Shown here piece after piece: positions 60,937 to 64,000 of a DNA stretch of 64,000 nucleotides (within the stretch, counting starts at the first letter, position 1; each line of letters opens with the position of its first letter). The stretch is from Sphingobacterium sp. xlx-96 (GTDB lineage Bacteria > Bacteroidota > Bacteroidia > Sphingobacteriales > Sphingobacteriaceae). Under the pieces are notes generated by a model that made no database searches, was not told the DNA's origin, and was given only the letters and a program-made list of their open reading frames with translations. The position numbers and the translations under genes are program-made. The stretch spans positions 87,174 to 151,173 of the forward strand of contig NZ_WFKM01000015.1 in assembly GCF_011007365.1 (NCBI RefSeq). Direction: 5' to 3'.

Positions 60937-62485
60937 TATTTAATAATATCCAGCCCTTTTGGTGTATAATATTTCCATCTTGCTGTCGACCCTTTATAAT
61001 ATAATAATATGTCCCCCCACTAAGCCCTACCCCGTCCCAAGTGTTATTATAAGCTTTACTTTCATAAAGACGATCCCCCCAACGATTAACAATAGTCAAT
61101 TCCAGTTGTAAAATCTCCCCTTGATTCACGAATATCAATTGATCATTGTAGCCATCTCCATTCGGTGTCAGTACATTGCTCATAACAAATAAGCCCTCGT
61201 TGAAACCTTCTCCATCTACGGTAATGAAAACAGTACTTCGAGAGGTTAAACCGAATTCATCAACAACTTCATAAATTAGCGAATCCGAACCAATGAATTT
61301 ATTAACTGGCTTATATCGAACCTCACCAGACGGTAAGAACTCGGCAAACCCATTCAAAGCGCCCTCTACAATCTTAGCATTTTCCATCACGAACTTACCA
61401 TCTCCTTCTTTATCATTCGACAAGACAGGAATTACAATACTTTGTCCTTCCTTCATGGTCACACGATCATCCTTGCTTTGAGGTGTAGCTCTCTTAATTC
61501 CGAATTTAGAAAAATAATTCACAGGAGCATTAGTAAACATGTTAGCCAAATTTTTTGTACTATGTCTTCTATTCTCTAAATAATTGGTCGTGGTCAATCT
61601 CCATTCATGAGCATCAGAATATTGAAAAATCTCCATACCAGAACTTTTAAGCAATCCGGATTCGTCCTTTTCATTATGTTCAAAGGTATAGGTTGTACGT
61701 ACACTATTATCAGCATGCACGCCCCAAATCCTGTCAATTCCTCCCTCCTTTTTAACAAAAGACAAAACTCCATTCTCCAACGAATGCTTCATTACACTTA
61801 CAAAAAGTTCAACATTCTTCTCGGGTTTAGCGATAACAGGACTATAATCCCCCTCTACCAAACCGATAGGAAACTCAAAAACAGAATTTGCGTGCATATT
61901 TTTTGAGAATAAAGAATTGATATTACCATTAGAGATTACCATTCTCCTTGGCGAAGCATTATCTAAAACACCATTCAGTCCGAGTGTAAAGCGATTCCCC
62001 CTCAGCTCAATACAAACGCCGTCGTCCATAAGACTGAACTTTGAATTAACAACAAAGATACCAGGCCTTAAATCTTCACCTTTTATAAACGGATGTTTCA
62101 ATTTATCCAAAAGCAAATTTGCCTGATTACTAAGTTCAATATCGACCTTAATGTTGAGATTCCCATTTCCGTTAACCACCGTAGGCGTATTCTCTGTAAA
62201 GCGTGCATCTTTCATTAAACTTGGCGATACAATCCGAATTGTACCAAAGCCTTTCATCTGCGCACCAGGATCCAGCAGAATATAAGGAGATTGTATTTCC
62301 AAAACACCCTCGATATAAAGATCAGCATTGTGTCCAAATATTAATGTATCTGCGGCAATAACCAGCGACTCATCCTTGCCAATCGTCTGAACTTGATCTA
62401 AGATCACGGTCTTCGTAATCTGAACCTGAGAGTAAGTGTTGAGTGACGCCCCAATCGTCAGCACAAACAAAAATAACCACTTCAT
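60932..62485 (-). CDS. T9SS type B-sorted surface protein (gliding-motility-associated C-terminal domain)
   Basis: The ATG at 62485 gives 517 residues with a signal peptide (MKWLFLFVLTIGASLNTYSQ); a TTG at 62512 would be an earlier but poor start. The middle contains a cadherin/Ig-like part (VIPVLSNDKEGDG, DSLIYEVVDEFG). The C-terminal ~80 residues are the type B sorting domain (LTPNGDGYNDQLIF, NRWGDRLYES, LSGGTYYYIIKG). The protein is exported by the type 9 secretion system and stays at or leaves the cell surface. No catalytic domain is recognised. Confidence 0.93.
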   Translation of the reverse strand: MKWLFLFVLTIGASLNTYSQVQITKTVILDQVQTIGKDESLVIAADTLIFGHNADLYIEGVLEIQSPYILLDPGAQMKGFGTIRIVSPSLMKDARFTENTPTVVNGNGNLNIKVDIELSNQANLLLDKLKHPFIKGEDLRPGIFVVNSKFSLMDDGVCIELRGNRFTLGLNGVLDNASPRRMVISNGNINSLFSKNMHANSVFEFPIGLVEGDYSPVIAKPEKNVELFVSVMKHSLENGVLSFVKKEGGIDRIWGVHADNSVRTTYTFEHNEKDESGLLKSSGMEIFQYSDAHEWRLTTTNYLENRRHSTKNLANMFTNAPVNYFSKFGIKRATPQSKDDRVTMKEGQSIVIPVLSNDKEGDGKFVMENAKIVEGALNGFAEFLPSGEVRYKPVNKFIGSDSLIYEVVDEFGLTSRSTVFITVDGEGFNEGLFVMSNVLTPNGDGYNDQLIFVNQGEILQLELTIVNRWGDRLYESKAYNNTWDGVGLSGGTYYYIIKGRQQDGNIIHQKGWILLNK

Positions 62486-62845
62486 AATTCGATATGCTTT
62501 TACGATGAACAATTATTTAATCATCACATACCAATGTTTAAACACCTGAAGTGCTCGTCTAGCAAATTAGAATTAAACGACCGTAAAAATCCGTGTGCTC
62601 AAATAATATTATTCGAATTACAACAGTAGACAGTCCAAAAACTAATACATGAACGACCAAAATCAGATATTAAGAATGTTTATCCCAAGAGGGATAACCT
62701 TCTCGTTTTTCATAAGTATACACAAAGAAAGAAAATAAAAAGCAGAAAACTATAAAGAATAGAAAAAATATTACGTGACACTTATAAAGCGGTCACATTA
62801 ATTTGTTACTACAGCTTAGATATTGACCTACACATTTAAAAACAC
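62486..62845. other. Intergenic region, T9SS cargo to radical SAM gene
   Basis: About 360 bases without a supportable gene. It holds a 7-bp inverted repeat TTATCCC/GGGATAA (62680-62697) and a weak GTGAC/GTCAC pair (62775-62796). No clear promoter of either neighbouring gene was found in it. Confidence 0.5.
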
Positions 62846-63799
62846 TTAAGCTAAACTTAAATACTTTTCACCTTGTTTTACACCACGACTTTCCAATCCT
62901 TTATCGATATAAGTCTGTATCTTCGACTTAGGAAAATTCCAATTAGGAGCTATTAAAAGTTCCTTATCTGCAATACCGAAAACGCGCTGTATTATAATAT
63001 CTGGCCTTAACAATGGAATGAACTTCGCTAAAAATTCAGTATATTCCTCAATACTAAAAAGTTTGAAAGGGTCTCTTTTGTATTTCACTCCCATAATGGA
63101 GCCTTCGACAATATGCAAATGATGTAGTTTAACAAACTTAATATGCGGATGCTTATTGATTTCATCAGCATACTTTAACATCATCTCTTCACTCTCCCAA
63201 GGAAAACCAAATATGGTATGTACACAGAGCTCTAACTTAGTTCCTTCAAGTAGCTTCATTGTACTTAAAAACTCTTCGTGTGAACATCCCCTATTAATAA
63301 GATCTAAAGTCTCATTATAGATAGATTCCATTCCCATTTCTAAATCAACATCAAGTCTGTCTGTATAAGACTCTAGTAAAGCTATCTTTTCAAAATCTAA
63401 ACAATCCGGTCGGGTGCCGACAGACAACCCGACGGTATTCTCTGGATCAATACTAAGTGCCTCGTCATACATCATTTTAAGAAGATGAGTTGGAGCATAG
63501 GTGTTTGTATTAGGTTGGAAATAGATAATGAACTTCTCTGCTCCATAGCTATTTCTTGCACGATTAATCCCATTTTCCACCTGTTCTTTAATACTTGGAA
63601 TTTTCCTAGCAGTATCCGGTGTAAATGAATCTACATTACAGTATGTACAGCCTCCATATCCCTTACTACCATCTCGATTTGGACAGGTAAAATTTCCATC
63701 AACTATAACTTTAAATACCCGCTGTCCACTATACTTCTCTTTCAAGTATGCTCCATAATGATTATATGGCTTTACGCCGTTGTCTAGTAATGTACCCAT
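62846..63799 (-). CDS. TIGR01212-family (YhcC-like) radical SAM protein
   Basis: The 317-residue protein has the radical SAM cluster motif FTCPNRDGSKGYGGCTYC near residue 33-50 (cysteines spaced as C-x11-C-x2-C, typical of this family and different from CxxxCxxC) and downstream SAM-binding strands (VGLSVGTRPDCL, LEMGMESIYNETLDLINRG). It binds a 4Fe-4S cluster and SAM; the reaction is not established. A -7 element (63815-63808) ends 8 bases before the ATG, so the mRNA is nearly leaderless. Confidence 0.93.
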   Translation of the reverse strand: MGTLLDNGVKPYNHYGAYLKEKYSGQRVFKVIVDGNFTCPNRDGSKGYGGCTYCNVDSFTPDTARKIPSIKEQVENGINRARNSYGAEKFIIYFQPNTNTYAPTHLLKMMYDEALSIDPENTVGLSVGTRPDCLDFEKIALLESYTDRLDVDLEMGMESIYNETLDLINRGCSHEEFLSTMKLLEGTKLELCVHTIFGFPWESEEMMLKYADEINKHPHIKFVKLHHLHIVEGSIMGVKYKRDPFKLFSIEEYTEFLAKFIPLLRPDIIIQRVFGIADKELLIAPNWNFPKSKIQTYIDKGLESRGVKQGEKYLSLA

Positions 63800-63807
63800 T
63801 GTAGTTG

Positions 63808-63815
63808 CAAAGATA
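63808..63815 (-). promoter_or_regulatory. -7 element of the radical SAM gene
   Basis: Read leftward the bases give TATCTTTG, a match to TAnnTTTG, 8 bases before the ATG. Confidence 0.45.
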
Positions 63816-63893
63816 GAGATTAGATAGCATATTTTAGGCTAATCTGGGATATTTGGTTTTAATGGGAACATATACAACTTTACAACAACAAAA

Positions 63894-63921
63894 AAGCCCC
63901 ATCAGTTTCCTGAAGGGGCTT
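63894..63921 (-). terminator. rRNA operon terminator
   Basis: AAGCCCCATCAG and CTGAAGGGGCTT pair with one mismatch around TTTC; read leftward a run of T follows. It lies 13 bases past the 5S rRNA end. Confidence 0.88.
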
Positions 63922-63933
63922 CGTGTAAAAAAA

Positions 63934-64000
63934 GGCACCGACCTACTCTCCCACCTGTTACGGCAATACCATCGGCTCTGGCGGGCTTGACTTCTCTGTT
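63934..64000 (-). rRNA. rrf: 5S ribosomal RNA, 3' end (partial)
   Basis: Read leftward, the last 67 bases include GATGGTATTGCCGTAACAGG and GGGAGAGTAGGTCGGTGCC, the conserved 3' half of bacterial 5S rRNA. The 5' half and the rest of the operon lie beyond the right edge. Confidence 0.9.

Noticed and set aside
62680..62697. TTATCCC/GGGATAA inverted repeat as a terminator
   Set aside because: The stem is only 7 bp, no T-run follows, and it is far from both neighbouring genes' ends.
16102..63799. Prophage, integrated element or defence island
   Set aside because: I found no integrase, transposase, phage structural gene, restriction enzyme, toxin-antitoxin pair or tRNA-flanked boundary in the window.

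Overview
The window looks like chromosomal DNA of a member of the Bacteroidota, most likely a Sphingobacterium-like member of Sphingobacteriaceae. This is inferred from gene content and style, not from a database search. The indications are a FecI/FecR-SusC/SusD polysaccharide-utilisation locus, TonB-linked receptors with CarboxypepD_reg domains, a type 9 secretion type B sorting domain, a fused cbb3 oxidase ccoNO gene, moderate AT richness, and promoters of the Bacteroidota form TTG-N20-TAnnTTTG. I found no phage, insertion sequence, CRISPR array or tRNA. One ribosomal RNA, the 3' end of a 5S gene, enters at the right edge.

Layout. 1-2048 is the first part of a Tat-exported phospholipase C that runs off the left edge. 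2178-3350 is an orphan leucine-rich-repeat protein. 3404-12348 is a sigma/anti-sigma-controlled SusCD locus with one secreted glycosidase-like protein. 12407-16980 holds an NlpC/P60 lipoprotein, a lipoprotein of unknown function, a second ECF sigma gene with a multidomain anti-sigma-like partner, and TonB. 17089-20540 is a small membrane protein, then an apparent copper-uptake pair (HYC_CC_PP protein and a TonB receptor with an HMA domain). 20573-23182 contains maf, kdsC, a possible small RNA gene and floA. 23398-29945 is a signalling cassette: hybrid kinase, CheR, CheB, and a second hybrid kinase with an N-terminal receiver.

30132-34879 carries azurin and two dihydrolipoyl dehydrogenase genes flanking a thioesterase and a DUF3817 protein. 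34923-39439 is a LacI regulator, an S41 protease with two upstream small genes of unusual make-up, and a LolD-like ATPase. 39578-49866 holds sucC, a cation/proton antiporter, tsaD divergent from a large TamB-like gene, and tex. 49947-52668 carries tatA, a MATE exporter and a SafE-like protein. 52678-57819 is the cbb3 oxidase operon ccoNO-Q-P-G-H (leftward, continuing into the SafE gene). The right end has a lytic transglycosylase, a pseudouridine synthase with a repetitive tail, a MazG-like protein, a T9SS cargo protein, a radical SAM protein and the rRNA operon end.

Themes. Copper recurs: HMA receptor, azurin, CcoG and the cbb3 oxidase. Central carbon metabolism is represented by two lpd genes and sucC. 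Envelope biogenesis is represented by kdsC, TamB, TatA, a LolD-like ATPase, TonB, a lytic transglycosylase and NlpC/P60. The most unusual points are: a small-RNA-sized transcription unit with its own promoter and terminator at 21832-21975; a perfect 15-bp inverted repeat that swallows the cheB start; a TamB-like gene whose membrane anchor is coded upstream of any ATG, GTG or TTG; a HAD protein with Glu where the nucleophilic Asp should be, paired with an orphan pre-ATP-grasp domain; and a CRP/FNR-type palindrome placed upstream of the oxidase operon.
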